Shown: positions 43,400 to 55,266, counted from the stretch's first letter. The stretch: DNA of 64,000 bases from Nitrospira sp. (GCA_020846195.1 JADLEJ010000004.1:62001-126000); one strand, 5' to 3'. Numbers and translations are program-made. Notes: generated from the letters alone by a model not told the origin.

Positions 43400-44677
43400 C
43401 TAGCGATCGCGCGTGCGGCGCTGGCCGCCACCGCCGAAACCGGGCGGCAACTCACTTCCTTGGCGATTCGCCCGGGGCACATCGATTCCCACAATCACCA
43501 GATCCTGCTCTTCAAGCGCCCCTCCGACAATCTCCGTCGCCACGCCATCGGAAATCCCCGTCTGAACCGGCACGGCGGCCAGCTCGCCGGCCTCATCCTG
43601 TTTCCAGACTTTGTGGGAAGGGGAGCTGGATTCTGCGGACCCATAGGCTGATCGGCTGGCAGCCGGACGGCCTTCGGCCTTCGCCGCTTTTCCCTCCGTC
43701 GATCCGCTTTCCGCGCGGTCGCTCTTGGGGGGCGAGAAGCGCAACGCCGCATTCGGCACTTTGAGCACTTGCTCTTTCTGCGCTACGACAATGGACACGT
43801 TCGCCGTCATCCCCGGCTTCAGACGCAAGTCCTGATTGTCGACGGCCACCACGACGTTGTACGTCACCACATTCTGCACATTGATCGGAGCCAGCCGCAC
43901 CTGGCGGATCAAGCCGGCAAACTGCACCCCTGGATAGGCATCCACGGAAAACGTGGCATCCTTGCCCTCGCCGATTCCACCGATATCCGACTCGCTCACA
44001 TTGGTGTCCACCTGCATTTTCGTCAGGTCGAGCGCGATCAAAAACAGATTCGGCGTGGCAAAACTGGCCGCGACCGTCTGGCCTACCTCGATATTTCTGG
44101 CCACCACAATGCCATCGACCGGCGAGCGAATCGTGGTGTACTTCAGCTCCAGCTCAGCCGAGTTCACCGCCGCCTCCGCCTGCCTGACTTGCGCCTCGGC
44201 CACATGCACTTGCGCGTCGGCGCCCTGCGCGTTGGTCACGGCCACATCGACATCGTTCTGCGACACAAAATTCTGGTCGATCAGGGAACGGACCCGCGCA
44301 AGCTCTCGCTTCCGTTGCGCGCTGTCCGTCTTGGCGCGGGCGACATTCGCTCTCGCCATCTCCAGATTGCTCGCGGCCTGATCCCGCCGGGCTTTAAACG
44401 GCTCCGGATCGATCACGGCCACAATGTCGCCAGCTTTCACCCGCGAATTGAAATCCGCATGGAGGCTTTTGATCATCCCGGAGACTTGGGTGCCGACTTG
44501 CACCGACACCACAGGATTAATCGTGCCAGTCGCGCTCACGATAGAGACGACGGAACCCCGCTCGACGACGGCGCTCCGGTACCGCACCAGCGCCTTGCGT
44601 TCTCCAGTGAAGAACACATACCCGCCGATGGCAAGCCCCACTGCCACAATTCCGAGGACGATTCCAAGTCGTCGCAT
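43400..44677 (-). CDS. MacA-type periplasmic adaptor (HlyD/RND family)
   Basis: A 425-residue protein anchored by one N-terminal helix (about 6-25). Order: first barrel-sandwich strand with VSVQVGTQVSGMI, an alpha-helical hairpin (about 100-170, with VRSLIDQNFVSQNDVD), the second lipoyl half with YTTIRSPVDGIVVARNIEVGQT, a beta-barrel and a C-terminal membrane-proximal domain. The Ser/Ala/Lys-rich insert near 330-365 and the Gly/Arg tail are extra. It bridges the permease to an outer-membrane exit duct. Confidence 0.92.
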   Translation of the reverse strand: MRRLGIVLGIVAVGLAIGGYVFFTGERKALVRYRSAVVERGSVVSIVSATGTINPVVSVQVGTQVSGMIKSLHADFNSRVKAGDIVAVIDPEPFKARRDQAASNLEMARANVARAKTDSAQRKRELARVRSLIDQNFVSQNDVDVAVTNAQGADAQVHVAEAQVRQAEAAVNSAELELKYTTIRSPVDGIVVARNIEVGQTVAASFATPNLFLIALDLTKMQVDTNVSESDIGGIGEGKDATFSVDAYPGVQFAGLIRQVRLAPINVQNVVTYNVVVAVDNQDLRLKPGMTANVSIVVAQKEQVLKVPNAALRFSPPKSDRAESGSTEGKAAKAEGRPAASRSAYGSAESSSPSHKVWKQDEAGELAAVPVQTGISDGVATEIVGGALEEQDLVIVGIDVPRANRQGSELPPGFGGGGQRRTRDR

Positions 44678-44756
44678 AGCGCAACACTTATCTCGATGGA
44701 AGAGTCGTCATCATATCAGGAAGCCGTGAGGCGAATCATCCCGCGCCCGAAAGCAT

Positions 44757-44790
44757 GAGGGCCGTTCCCCCTTGCGGGAGAACGGCCCTC
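44757..44790 (-). terminator. Stem-loop after the coiled-coil lipoprotein gene
   Basis: An 11-base stem, GAGGGCCGTTC with its complement, around a C-rich/G-rich loop. It lies 29 bases after the stop of the lipoprotein gene and before the macA-type gene, both on the minus strand. The T-tract is poor (CATGCTTTC), so it may need Rho or may serve as an mRNA-end stabiliser. Confidence 0.55.
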
Positions 44791-44818
44791 GCCGACGATC
44801 TCATCGTCCCGCGAACAG

Positions 44819-45523
44819 TTACGGACTGACGGAGATACGATCTTTGATCAGGTCGAACGTCTCTTTCGGGACGACGTTCTTGACCACCAATTCGCCCTTC
44901 ACGCGATAGGGGCGATTCGTGACGATCCGATCGGCTTCGTCCTTCTTCAACCCCAGGAACAGCACCATGTCGCTTGCGGACGCCTTATTCACATTCATCG
45001 CCGCCGAAGCGGCCGCAGGAGCGCTCGGCGCCGGAGCCGCCGCGGCTGCTCCCGGAAGCGGAGGAAGCGACGCGGACGGCGTCAGCGAACCGGTCACCGA
45101 ACGGGAGCGGTCCTTGAGTTCCTTCTGGTACCGGGCCACCAGCGACTTCAGCGTTTCATTGTGCCGCTTCACATCTTCGTATTCCGCCCGCACATTCCGG
45201 TTCTGCGAAGAGACCGACTTCAACTTATCTTCCAACTCCTTCGTGCGCGTATCGATCGCGCCGCGCTCTTTATCCCGCCCATGCTCGATGCGCTGCAGCT
45301 CATCGCGAGCCGCTTGGGCCTCGCCGCCGAATTTCACATTCAGTTCCTTCAGCGTCTTCACCTGCTGCTCCATCGCATTCTTCTGCTGGCGCGTCTTTTC
45401 CAGCTCCATCTTCGCGCTATCCGCGTCCGCCAGCGCATCCTGATATTTCTTGTTCGAGACCACGCATCCGCTGGTCATCATGGCGACGACCACCAGCACC
45501 GACAAGATCCACTCACGTCTCAT
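44819..45523 (-). CDS. Coiled-coil lipoprotein with ComEA-like helix-hairpin-helix tail
   Basis: A 234-residue lipoprotein. Lipobox TSGC near residues 17-20; a long coiled coil (about 25-145, heptads rich in Lys, Glu, Gln); an Ala/Pro/Ser linker (150-175); then a 55-residue C-terminal domain with MNVNKASASDMVLFLGLKKDEADRIV that looks like a ComEA/helix-hairpin-helix domain missing the usual GIG (here LGL). ComEA domains bind DNA outside the membrane; whether this one does is untested. It ends 141 bases before macA. Confidence 0.8.
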   Translation of the reverse strand: MRREWILSVLVVVAMMTSGCVVSNKKYQDALADADSAKMELEKTRQQKNAMEQQVKTLKELNVKFGGEAQAARDELQRIEHGRDKERGAIDTRTKELEDKLKSVSSQNRNVRAEYEDVKRHNETLKSLVARYQKELKDRSRSVTGSLTPSASLPPLPGAAAAAPAPSAPAAASAAMNVNKASASDMVLFLGLKKDEADRIVTNRPYRVKGELVVKNVVPKETFDLIKDRISVSP

Positions 45524-45630
45524 ACAAACCTCCCCCTCTTACGATAAACTACGCATTAGTGAGACCGCTCGCGCGCGCGGCACCCAGCGCGCACCCCCAG
45601 CCTCTCCTCCTGCTGTCCTTGTTCAATTTG

Positions 45631-45659
45631 TGTGTATGCCATCGGTCCTTCTTTGTCAA
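45631..45659 (-). promoter_or_regulatory. Possible sigma-70 promoter for the coiled-coil lipoprotein
   Basis: On the minus strand: TTGACA, 17 bases, TACACA. The -35 box is perfect and the -10 has four of six. It implies a leader of about 100 bases before the lipoprotein ATG at 45523. Confidence 0.5.
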
Positions 45660-45803
45660 CATATTTGCAGCGGGCTCCGCGGATCCGCATCGCTCCGAAG
45701 CGACTCGCGAGAAGCGCCTGCAAACTTGACGGCGGCGGGCCGCTCTGTGATGATCGCAACAAGACATCGTCGCCACGCGCATACTTTTCACTACAGGAAC
45801 GGC

Positions 45804-46679
45804 ATGACTGAATGGGGGCCTGCACTAGCGGTTATTCTTGGCATTGTGGAAGGGCTGACGGAATTCCTGCCGGTCTCCTCGACGGGACATCTGATTCTCG
45901 TGGGCCATGCGCTCGGATTCACAGGCGAGACGGCGGCCAATGCGGAAATCTCGATTCAGCTCGGCGCCATTCTCGCCGTCATCGTCTTTGAGCGGGACAA
46001 AATCGGCCGGTTGCTCACCGGCGCATGGCAGGAACAAGCTTCGTTGCAGACGATGCGGCGAACCGGCCAGCATGCCACCTGGAGCGCGCTGATCCGGGCC
46101 TCTCTTCAGGCCCACCCGCACTTATGGTTTGTGCTTGGGTTAGGACTCGCCTTCCTCCCCGCCGCAAGCGTCGGCTTTCTCGCGCACGGGTGGATCAAAT
46201 CCGCGCTCTTTACGCCCCAGACCGTTGCCGCCACATCCATCCTTGGCGGAATCATCATCCTGCTCGTCGAAGCCCGGCAGCCACGCGTCCATACGACTCA
46301 ACTCGACCGCGTGTCGATCTCGTCCGCTTTCTGGGTCGGCGTCGCGCAATGCGCATCGCTGATACCCGGCATGTCCCGGTCTGGCTCGACGATCATCGGC
46401 GGCCTGCTCGCCGGGCTCGACCGGAAAGTGGCCACTGAGTATTCGTTCTTTCTCGCCTTGCCGACCATCATCGCCGCCACCGCCTATCAAATGCTGAAGG
46501 CAAAAGCGACGTTCAACCAGGCGGACTACCTGGCGCTCGGCATTGGGATGATTGTCTCGTTCCTGGTCGCCTGGGCCGTCATCGCGGCGTTCCTCACCTA
46601 CGTGCAACGGCACACCTTGCGGGTCTTCGCCTACTATCGGATTGCCCTTGGCATCCTGGTCTTCATCGTCGTGCGATAG
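45804..46679 (+). CDS. uppP: Undecaprenyl-diphosphatase
   Basis: A 291-residue polytopic membrane protein that recycles the undecaprenyl carrier for peptidoglycan and other envelope polymers. The two catalytic motifs are present: GIVEGLTEFLPVSSTGHL near residues 11-28 and PGMSRSGSTI near 189-198. About eight membrane segments. The start at 45804 matches the family N-terminus; an in-frame upstream extension runs into the lipoprotein promoter. Confers bacitracin resistance in other species when overexpressed. Confidence 0.95.
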   Translation: MTEWGPALAVILGIVEGLTEFLPVSSTGHLILVGHALGFTGETAANAEISIQLGAILAVIVFERDKIGRLLTGAWQEQASLQTMRRTGQHATWSALIRASLQAHPHLWFVLGLGLAFLPAASVGFLAHGWIKSALFTPQTVAATSILGGIIILLVEARQPRVHTTQLDRVSISSAFWVGVAQCASLIPGMSRSGSTIIGGLLAGLDRKVATEYSFFLALPTIIAATAYQMLKAKATFNQADYLALGIGMIVSFLVAWAVIAAFLTYVQRHTLRVFAYYRIALGILVFIVVR

Positions 46680-46723
46680 AACGGCATGGCAATGCCATCG
46701 GCAACGGAGAGCGTGCGCAGGAA

Positions 46724-47260
46724 TTACGGAGCGGGTTGGTGAGCTGAAGGAGGCTCGGGGACCGCAGGCGGGGCGTCCGGCTTTTCAAACATGAAATGAA
46801 TGATGAGAAAGATCACGCCGACCGTGATCGCGGAATCCGCGATATTGAACGCCGGCCAATGGTAGCTGCCGACGTAGACATCCAGAAAGTCGATCACTTC
46901 GCCGAACCGCATCCGGTCGATCAGATTCCCAACCGCGCCGCCGAGAATCGCTGAGACGCTCAACCGCCCCATCCACTCCCGCTCAGGCATGCGATAGAGA
47001 ATCGCTCCCAGCAACACCAGCGCAAAAATCGAGGTCAGTCCGAAAAACACCATCCGGAACGCATTGCTGCTCCCGGCCAGCAGGCCGAACGCCGCGCCCG
47101 GATTGCGGATGTAGGTGAAGCTGAACAGGTCTGGAATAATCGGAATGGATTCGTGCAAGCGCATGGTCTGCACGATATGCAGTTTCGACAGCTGATCGGT
47201 CACGATCACCGTGCCAGTCAGCGACGCCAGCGCCAGATTGCGGAACAGCGGCCCGTTCAA
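46724..47260 (-). CDS. lspA: Lipoprotein signal peptidase (signal peptidase II)
   Basis: A 178-residue inner-membrane aspartyl protease that cleaves prolipoproteins before the lipidated cysteine. VTDQLSK, NPGAAFG, the [19 protein letters not shown] motif with the first catalytic Asp and [11 protein letters not shown] with the second are all present; four membrane segments. The start is TTG at 47258-47260, overlapping the ileS stop, with GGAGG seven bases upstream inside ileS. The C-terminal 20 residues are Pro-rich. Processes the lipoproteins encoded in this window. Confidence 0.95.
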   Translation of the reverse strand: MNGPLFRNLALASLTGTVIVTDQLSKLHIVQTMRLHESIPIIPDLFSFTYIRNPGAAFGLLAGSSNAFRMVFFGLTSIFALVLLGAILYRMPEREWMGRLSVSAILGGAVGNLIDRMRFGEVIDFLDVYVGSYHWPAFNIADSAITVGVIFLIIHFMFEKPDAPPAVPEPPSAHQPAP

Positions 47261-50070
47261 CGAATCGCCTCCAGACACCGGTCGCAGAGCGTTGGATGCT
47301 CCGCATCCTTCCCGACCGCCTCGCGATAGTTCCAACAACGTTCGCATTTGGCGGCCGACGACTTCGCCACCGCGACCTGAATCCCCGCCTGCCCATCGGA
47401 GCGCGGCGCAAGCGTGACGTTTGAGACGATCAGAATCGCGCCGAGGTCCTTCTCATAGGGTTTCAAAAATCGATGGGCCTTTTCGTCCGCTTCAATCCGG
47501 ACATGCGCTTCAAGCGATGACCCGATGACTTTGTCGCGGCGGCTCGCTTCAAGCACGCCCTGCACTTGGCTGCGATACTCTAGCAACGTGTCCCAGCGCG
47601 CCGCCAGTTCCGCATCGCGCCACAAGGGATCGACATCGGGGAACGAGGCGAGATGCACGCTAGCCGTCTCCATTCCGCCGGGCACCTGCGCCGAGAGCGT
47701 CCGCCAGATTTCCTCTGCCGTGAAGCTCAAGATCGGCGCCATCAGTTTCGTCATCGCCAGAAGAATGTCGTACAACACCGTCTGCGAACTGCGCCGCACG
47801 GGAGAGTCCGTCCGAAAGGTATAGAGCCGGTCTTTCAGAATATCGAGATAGACGGCGCTCATATCGACCGAGCAAAAATTGTTCAGCGCGTGGAAGATCG
47901 CATGAAACTCACTGTCGTCGTAGGCCGTCCGCACGCGCGGAATCAGCTCCCCCACTCGCATCAATGCCCAGCGATCCAGCTCAGGCAGCTGCGCGTAAGG
48001 CACGCGATGTTTCGCCGGATCGAAATCGTAGAGATTGCTCAGCAGAAACCGGCTCGTATTTCGGATCTTGCGATAGGCCTCGATCAGGTGATTCAAAATC
48101 TCCTGCGAAATGCGGAGATCCTCCCGATAGTCTTGCGCCGACACCCAGAGCCGGAGAATTTCCGCGCCGGACTGCTTGATGACATCCTGTGGCGCCACGA
48201 CATTGCCGGCCGACTTGGACATCTTCTTGCCCTGGCCATCGACCACAAACCCATGGGTCAGCACCGCCTTGTACGGTGCGCGGTGATCGGTCGTCACCCC
48301 GGCCAGCAGCGCGCTATGGAACCAACCCCGATGCTGGTCGGACCCTTCGAGATAGAGATCCGCAGGCCACCACTTGCGGGGCTTGAGCACCGCGGCGAAA
48401 CTCACGCCGGACTCGAACCAGACATCCAGGATGTCCCGCTCCTTCTCAAAGACGGTCCCACCGCACTTGGCGCAAGCCGTCCCGGCCGGCAGCAACTCGG
48501 CGGCCGACCGCTCGAACCAGACATCCGCGCCCTTCGTCTCCATGAGATCGGCGACATGATCGATAATAGCCGGATCGGCGAGGACGGTCCGGCAAGCCGT
48601 GCAGGTAAACCCTGGAATCGGCACGCCCCAAACGCGCTGGCGCGAGAGACACCAATCGGGACGGTTTTGAATCATTCCATTGATCCGGTCGCGGCCGTAC
48701 GACGGAATCCACTGCACCCGCTCGATCTCCGCCAAGGCCTCCTTGCGCAACTCGTTCGTCTCCATCGACACGAACCATTGCTCAGTCGCCCGGAAGATGA
48801 CCGGACTCTTGCAGCGCCAGCAATGCGGATAGGAGTGCTTCAGCGATCCATGCCCGAGCAGCCGGCCGTTGGCCTGCAAAAACTCCACGATCTTCGGATT
48901 CGCCTTGAACACATGCTGCCCGGCAAATTCTTTGACGACATCTGTAAACCGCCCGCCGTTATCGACCGGCGCCAGGATCTCCAGCTTCTCGCCGGCCGAC
49001 GCAGTCGCGTTGTAGTTGAGAACCAGGATGTAGTCTTCCATCCCGTGGCCCGGCGCGATATGCACGCAGCCCGTCCCTTGCTCCAGCGTCACAAAATCGC
49101 CGAGCAGAATCGGAGACAAGCCGGTCGTCAGCGGCCGCTGCGTTTCCAGGCCTTCAAAGCCCTCTCCGCCCTTCTTCACGCCGACGACCCGATAGTCGTC
49201 GAGCTTGCACTCCTTCGCCACATTCTCCAAAAGCTTTTCCGCGACAACCAGCAGTTCGTTGCCGACCTGCACGAAGGCATAGTCGAAATCGCGATGGAGG
49301 CAGACCGCCTGATTGGCCGGAAGCGTCCAGGGGGTCGTGGTCCAGATCACGACCGACACCGACTGGATGCCCTCAGGAAACGCGATGCCGGGGAAGGTCT
49401 TGCTGAGCACCGCCGGCGAGGTCACAATCGGAAACTTCACATAGACCCATGGCGAGGTGTGGTTGTCGTACTCGACTTCCGCTTCCGCCAGCGCGGTTTG
49501 ATCCTGTGTACACCACAACACCGGCTTGAGGCCTTTATAGACGCCGCCGCGCTCCACGAATTTGCCGAACTCGCGCACGATCGCCGCTTCATAGGCCGAC
49601 GTCATCGTGCGATAGGGCTGGTGCCATTCGCCCAGCACCCCGAGCCGCTGAAACTCCTCGCGTTGAATCTCGACATACTTCTCGGCATAGTCGCGGCAGA
49701 GCTTGCGGATCGCCGGCGTGTCCAAATCCTTCTTCTTGTCTCCCAGCTCCTTCATCACTTGATGTTCGATCGGCAGGCCATGGCAGTCCCAGCCTGGCAC
49801 ATAGGGCGCCTGATATCCCGCCATCGTCTTGGACTTCACAATGATGTCTTTAAGAATCTTGTTCAGCGCATGGCCGATGTGAATGCGCCCGTTCGCATAG
49901 GGAGGCCCATCGTGCAACACGTAGCGCGGCCGCCCCTGGCCGGCCGCCTGGATCTGCTCATAGAGCTTCTCCTGCGCCCACCAAGCGAGCATCTCCGGCT
50001 CCCGCTGCGGCAGATTCGCCTTCATCGGGAAATCGGTCTTCGGCAGATTCAGTGTGGCCTTATAATCCAT
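47257..50070 (-). CDS. ileS: Isoleucyl-tRNA synthetase
   Basis: A 937-residue class I synthetase. [20 protein letters not shown] carries the HIGH motif, [11 protein letters not shown] the KMSKS loop, and the CP1 editing domain lies between. The C-terminal zinc finger CERCWNY...CDRC is present, so this is the bacterial (type 1) enzyme. It overlaps lspA, the ileS-lspA order found in many bacteria. Repeat copy B ends the upstream intergenic region. Confidence 0.97.
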   Translation of the reverse strand: MDYKATLNLPKTDFPMKANLPQREPEMLAWWAQEKLYEQIQAAGQGRPRYVLHDGPPYANGRIHIGHALNKILKDIIVKSKTMAGYQAPYVPGWDCHGLPIEHQVMKELGDKKKDLDTPAIRKLCRDYAEKYVEIQREEFQRLGVLGEWHQPYRTMTSAYEAAIVREFGKFVERGGVYKGLKPVLWCTQDQTALAEAEVEYDNHTSPWVYVKFPIVTSPAVLSKTFPGIAFPEGIQSVSVVIWTTTPWTLPANQAVCLHRDFDYAFVQVGNELLVVAEKLLENVAKECKLDDYRVVGVKKGGEGFEGLETQRPLTTGLSPILLGDFVTLEQGTGCVHIAPGHGMEDYILVLNYNATASAGEKLEILAPVDNGGRFTDVVKEFAGQHVFKANPKIVEFLQANGRLLGHGSLKHSYPHCWRCKSPVIFRATEQWFVSMETNELRKEALAEIERVQWIPSYGRDRINGMIQNRPDWCLSRQRVWGVPIPGFTCTACRTVLADPAIIDHVADLMETKGADVWFERSAAELLPAGTACAKCGGTVFEKERDILDVWFESGVSFAAVLKPRKWWPADLYLEGSDQHRGWFHSALLAGVTTDHRAPYKAVLTHGFVVDGQGKKMSKSAGNVVAPQDVIKQSGAEILRLWVSAQDYREDLRISQEILNHLIEAYRKIRNTSRFLLSNLYDFDPAKHRVPYAQLPELDRWALMRVGELIPRVRTAYDDSEFHAIFHALNNFCSVDMSAVYLDILKDRLYTFRTDSPVRRSSQTVLYDILLAMTKLMAPILSFTAEEIWRTLSAQVPGGMETASVHLASFPDVDPLWRDAELAARWDTLLEYRSQVQGVLEASRRDKVIGSSLEAHVRIEADEKAHRFLKPYEKDLGAILIVSNVTLAPRSDGQAGIQVAVAKSSAAKCERCWNYREAVGKDAEHPTLCDRCLEAIR

Positions 50071-50154
50071 GGACGTCCCGCGCCTTCGAAAAAAGAAAAT
50101 TGACGGGTGAATATACCGGAATGCCTGGCAGGGTACTAGCCCTTGCGACTAAGA

Positions 50155-50274
50155 GGATCGTCAAAAACATCTTCCAGCAAGGCCGCAGGGAGGGCGGCGA
50201 CTGAGGCGTACCCTCTGGGGTACGTTGAGGATCTGAACGATGCGAGAACGCCGCTGGGGTCTTTTTGACCAGCC
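50155..50274 (+). repeat. Dispersed ~120-bp imperfect-palindrome repeat, copy B
   Basis: Lies between the divergent-in-position ileS start (85 bases away) and the nadA stop (five bases away), both genes on the minus strand. Ends GGATCGTCAAAAACATC and the complement of GGCTGGTCAAAAAGACC; inner stem CCAGC/GCTGG; central hairpin GTACCC-TCTG-GGGTAC followed by TACGTTGAGGAT and GCGAGAACG. The T-tract after the last stem could terminate plus-strand transcription, and the matching A-tract minus-strand transcription from nadA. Confidence 0.83.
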
Positions 50275-50279
50275 TGCAA

Positions 50280-51383
50280 CTAGCTGACAGACATCATTCT
50301 ATCTAAAGCAATCTTCGCCCAACGCTTGTCTTCGTCGGGCACCACAATGTGGTTGACCACATGGCCATCGACGAGGTTTTCCATGGCCCAGCAAAGATGC
50401 GCGCCGTCGATGCGGAACATCGTGGCGCATTGGCAGACGGTGGACGAGAGGAAGAACACCTTCTTATCCGTCAGATCGCGTTTCAAACGGTTCACCAGAT
50501 TCAGCTCGGTGCCTACCGCCCAAGCGGTGCCGGCCGGCGCCGCCGTCACGGTCGTGATGATGAACTCGGTCGAGCCGGAAAGATCCGCCTTGTTGACGAC
50601 ATTCTCATGGCATTCCGGATGCACGATCACCTGGCCGTTCGGAAATTGCTTCCGGAAATTGTCGATGTGGACCGGCTGAAACATCTGGTGCACGCTACAG
50701 TGCCCCTTCCAAAGAATCAGCTTCGCGCGCTGGATCGCCTCGCGCGTGTTGCCGCCGTTCGGTTGGAACGGGTCCCAGACGATCATCTGCTCGCGCGGCA
50801 GGCCCATCTTGTTGGCCGTGTTGCGGCCCAAATGCTCGTCGGGGAAAAAGAGAATCTTCTCGCGCCTGGCCCAGCACCATTCAATAACGGCCTTCGCATT
50901 GGATGACGTGCAGGTAATGCCGCCATGCTCGCCGCAGAAAGCTTTGAGAACCGCGGCGCTATTCACATAGACCGCCGGCATGACGGTCTCCTCGACCGGC
51001 AGGATGCGCCCCAGCGTCTCCCAACATTGATCCACCTGCTCGATGGCCGCCATATCCGCCATGGAACAACCGGCCGCCATGTCGGGCAGAATCACGGTTT
51101 GCTTCGACCGGCTCAGGATATCCGCGGTCTCCGCCATAAAATGGACGCCGCAGAACACAATGTACGGCCGTTCCGAGCGCTCCGCCGCCAGCTTCGACAG
51201 CAACAGCGAGTCGCCTCGAAAATCCGCATGCTCAATGACTTCGTCTCGCTGGTAGTTATGCCCCAGGATCATGACCCGATCGCCAAGCATGCGCTTCGCG
51301 TCAGCCGTCCGGCGGAAAAGCTCCTCGGAGGACAAGCCCTGATAATCGGTAATCGGTCTAGGTTCAGTCGCAGTCGTTTTCAC
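50280..51383 (-). CDS. nadA: Quinolinate synthase
   Basis: A 367-residue [4Fe-4S] enzyme condensing iminoaspartate with dihydroxyacetone phosphate to quinolinate in NAD synthesis. The three cluster cysteines are expected in DMAAGCSMAD, GGITCTSSNA and STVCQCAT. GHNYQRDEVIEHADF and PDEHLGRNTANKMG are conserved. It is the longer (about 350-residue) E. coli-like form. No nadB or nadC is in the window. Repeat copy B begins right after the stop, possibly its terminator. Confidence 0.95.
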   Translation of the reverse strand: MKTTATEPRPITDYQGLSSEELFRRTADAKRMLGDRVMILGHNYQRDEVIEHADFRGDSLLLSKLAAERSERPYIVFCGVHFMAETADILSRSKQTVILPDMAAGCSMADMAAIEQVDQCWETLGRILPVEETVMPAVYVNSAAVLKAFCGEHGGITCTSSNAKAVIEWCWARREKILFFPDEHLGRNTANKMGLPREQMIVWDPFQPNGGNTREAIQRAKLILWKGHCSVHQMFQPVHIDNFRKQFPNGQVIVHPECHENVVNKADLSGSTEFIITTVTAAPAGTAWAVGTELNLVNRLKRDLTDKKVFFLSSTVCQCATMFRIDGAHLCWAMENLVDGHVVNHIVVPDEDKRWAKIALDRMMSVS

Positions 51384-51480
51384 AGAGACCTCAGCAATAT
51401 TTCCGAGAATAGAATTCTACGTTAGCCCCATCTCACAATCAATGAACCTTCCACGATCCTTCTCAGTGAAGAAGGCCTAG

Positions 51481-53652
<2,172 letters not shown>

Positions 53653-53771
53653 GGCTGCTCAAAATGGTCCTCCGGCAAGGCCGCAGGAGAGACCGACCCG
53701 GAGACGTACCCTCCGGGGTACGTTGAGGATTGGGCGAGCCGAGAAGAAGCCAGAGGCCATTTTCAGCAGCC
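53653..53771 (+). repeat. Dispersed ~120-bp imperfect-palindrome repeat, copy C
   Basis: Fills the gap between thiC and thi4, starting at the base after the thiC stop and ending 18 bases before the thi4 ATG. Ends GGCTGCTCAAAATGGTC and the complement of GGCTGCTGAAAATGGCC, differing at two of 17 positions. Central hairpin GTACCC-TCCG-GGGTAC, then TACGTTGAGGAT and CGAGCCGAGAA. It is inside an operon, so it does not simply end transcription. Confidence 0.87.
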
Positions 53772-53789
53772 GTCGAGGGAGAAGAAGTC

Positions 53790-54590
53790 ATGGCAAAGCC
53801 GATACCAGCGCCCTTGCGCGAGCGCGATATTACTCGACAAATTGCCCGTGAATATTACAAAGAATTCGACCAGCTTATCGAGAGCGACGTCATCATCGTC
53901 GGCGCCGGCCCTTCCGGGCTGATTTGCGCCCACGACCTGGCCAAGATGGGCTTCCGCACGCTCGTCGTCGAGCAGAGCCTCGCGCTCGGCGGCGGCTTCT
54001 GGCATGGCGGCTACTTGATGAACAAAGCCACCATCTGCGAACCGGCCAATGAGATCCTCGAAGAGATCGGCGTGCCCTGCAAAAAAATCAACGAGTGCGA
54101 AGGGATGTACATGGTCGATCCCCCGCATGCGACCGGCGCGCTTGTCGCCGCCGCCTATCGCGGTGGCGCGAAAGTCTTGAACCTCACTCGCGTCGTGGAT
54201 TTGATTTTGCGGAAAGACGGCATCCTCGAAGGCATCGTCGTGAACAACACCACCGCCGAAATGGCTGGCCACGACATCATCCATGTCGATCCCATCGCCT
54301 TGGAAAGCAAAATCGTAGTGGATGCCACGGGGCACGATGCCATCGTCGTGGATCTGCTTCACAAACGCGGCCTGTACAAACCCGTGCCGGGCAACGGCGC
54401 CATGTGGGTCTCGAGATCTGAACAAGAAGTGATGGACCGGACCGGCGAAGTGTATCCGAATTGCTTCGTCATCGGACTGGCCGTCGCCGCCGTATACGGC
54501 ACCCCGCGCATGGGACCAGCCTTCGGCTCCATGCTGCTCTCAGGCCGCTACGGAGCAGAACTGATTAAGAAGAAACTCAAGCCGGAATAG
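53790..54590 (+). CDS. thi4: Thi4-family thiazole synthase, sulfide-dependent type
   Basis: A 266-residue flavin-fold enzyme that makes the thiazole of thiamine from NAD and glycine. GAGPSG (38-43) is the dinucleotide site; EQSLALGGGFWHGGYLMNKATI and the C-terminal GTPRMGPAFGSMLLSG are family blocks. At the position of the sulfur-donating cysteine of yeast Thi4 there is His165 (IIHVDP), as in archaeal enzymes that use free sulfide and turn over many times. It replaces the ThiG/ThiH/ThiS route. Start has AGGGAG upstream. Lies between repeat copies C and D. Confidence 0.93.
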   Translation: MAKPIPAPLRERDITRQIAREYYKEFDQLIESDVIIVGAGPSGLICAHDLAKMGFRTLVVEQSLALGGGFWHGGYLMNKATICEPANEILEEIGVPCKKINECEGMYMVDPPHATGALVAAAYRGGAKVLNLTRVVDLILRKDGILEGIVVNNTTAEMAGHDIIHVDPIALESKIVVDATGHDAIVVDLLHKRGLYKPVPGNGAMWVSRSEQEVMDRTGEVYPNCFVIGLAVAAVYGTPRMGPAFGSMLLSGRYGAELIKKKLKPE

Positions 54591-54615
54591 TACTGGACGA
54601 GTCCTCCGCGAATTT

Positions 54616-54738
54616 CAGGCTGGTCAAAAAGGCCAGCCAGCGAGGCCGCAGAGAGTGCAAACCCGCAGGCGTACTTCTCAGTACGTTGAGGAGTTTGCAC
54701 GAACGAGAACGAAGCTGGAGGCCTTTTTCAGCAGCCTG
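54616..54738 (+). repeat. Dispersed ~120-bp imperfect-palindrome repeat, copy D
   Basis: Between thi4 and the TPR gene; its right end is six bases before the TPR ATG. Ends CAGGCTGGTCAAAAAGGCC and the complement of CAGGCTGCTGAAAAAGGCC. An extra perfect stem GTGCAAAC/GTTTGCAC is present, and the central hairpin is GTACT-TCTC-AGTAC, changed on both sides relative to copies A-C so that pairing is kept. The T5 after the outer stem resembles an intrinsic terminator. Confidence 0.86.
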
Positions 54739-54744
54739 ACCACC

Positions 54745-55260
54745 ATGGATGTACAAGACTTTTTAGAACAAGGCCAAGGCCGCGAAGAAGACAAGCGCGA
54801 AGCGTGGCATCTCTTCCAGCAGGCCTATGAACGCCAGATGAAAGGCGACCTGGAAGAAGCCGTCAATCTCTATAAACAATCGCTAGCCATTCATCCCACA
54901 GCCGAGGCCTATACGTTTCTCGGCTGGACCTACAGCTTCATGGGACGGCTTGACGACGCGATTGAGGAATGCCACAAGGCCATCGCGCAGGATCCCGACT
55001 TCGGCAACCCCTATAACGACATCGGCGCCTACTTGATTGAAAAAGGGGATTTCGACGAAGCCATCGTCTGGTTTCAAAAAGCCATGCAGGCCAGGCGCTA
55101 TGAAAGCCCGGCCTTTCCGCACTTGAACATCGGCCGGGTCTACGAGAAGCAAGGCCGCTGGACCGAAGCCATCGAGGCCTACAAGAAAGCGCTCACGCTC
55201 AATCCCAACTACGCGCTCGCGAAGAAATCGCTGGGCCGGCTCATCAGCTCATTGAATTAG
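54745..55260 (+). CDS. TPR repeat protein
   Basis: A 171-residue protein made of three to four tetratricopeptide repeats: DLEEAVNLYKQSLAIHPTAEAY, DDAIEECHKAIAQDPDFGNPY, DEAIVWFQKAMQARRYESPAF and EAIEAYKKALTLNPNYALA, after an acidic leader. It is cytoplasmic (no signal) and likely an adaptor. ATG 54745 lacks a Shine-Dalgarno sequence, lying just after repeat D; a GTG at 54655 inside the repeat is in frame but unlike a TPR leader. Same strand as thi4 and the receiver gene. Confidence 0.85.
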   Translation: MDVQDFLEQGQGREEDKREAWHLFQQAYERQMKGDLEEAVNLYKQSLAIHPTAEAYTFLGWTYSFMGRLDDAIEECHKAIAQDPDFGNPYNDIGAYLIEKGDFDEAIVWFQKAMQARRYESPAFPHLNIGRVYEKQGRWTEAIEAYKKALTLNPNYALAKKSLGRLISSLN

Positions 55261-55266
55261 GATTGC

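Noticed and set aside
43769..44758. Open frame of about 330 codons opposite the macA-type gene
   Set aside because: Antisense shadow with His/Arg-rich, repetitive composition and no signal or domain.
47653..50103. Open frame of over 800 codons on the plus strand opposite ileS
   Set aside because: It is fully antisense to a highly conserved synthetase, is rich in Arg, His and Pro with no domain, and results from the GC-rich codon pattern of ileS.
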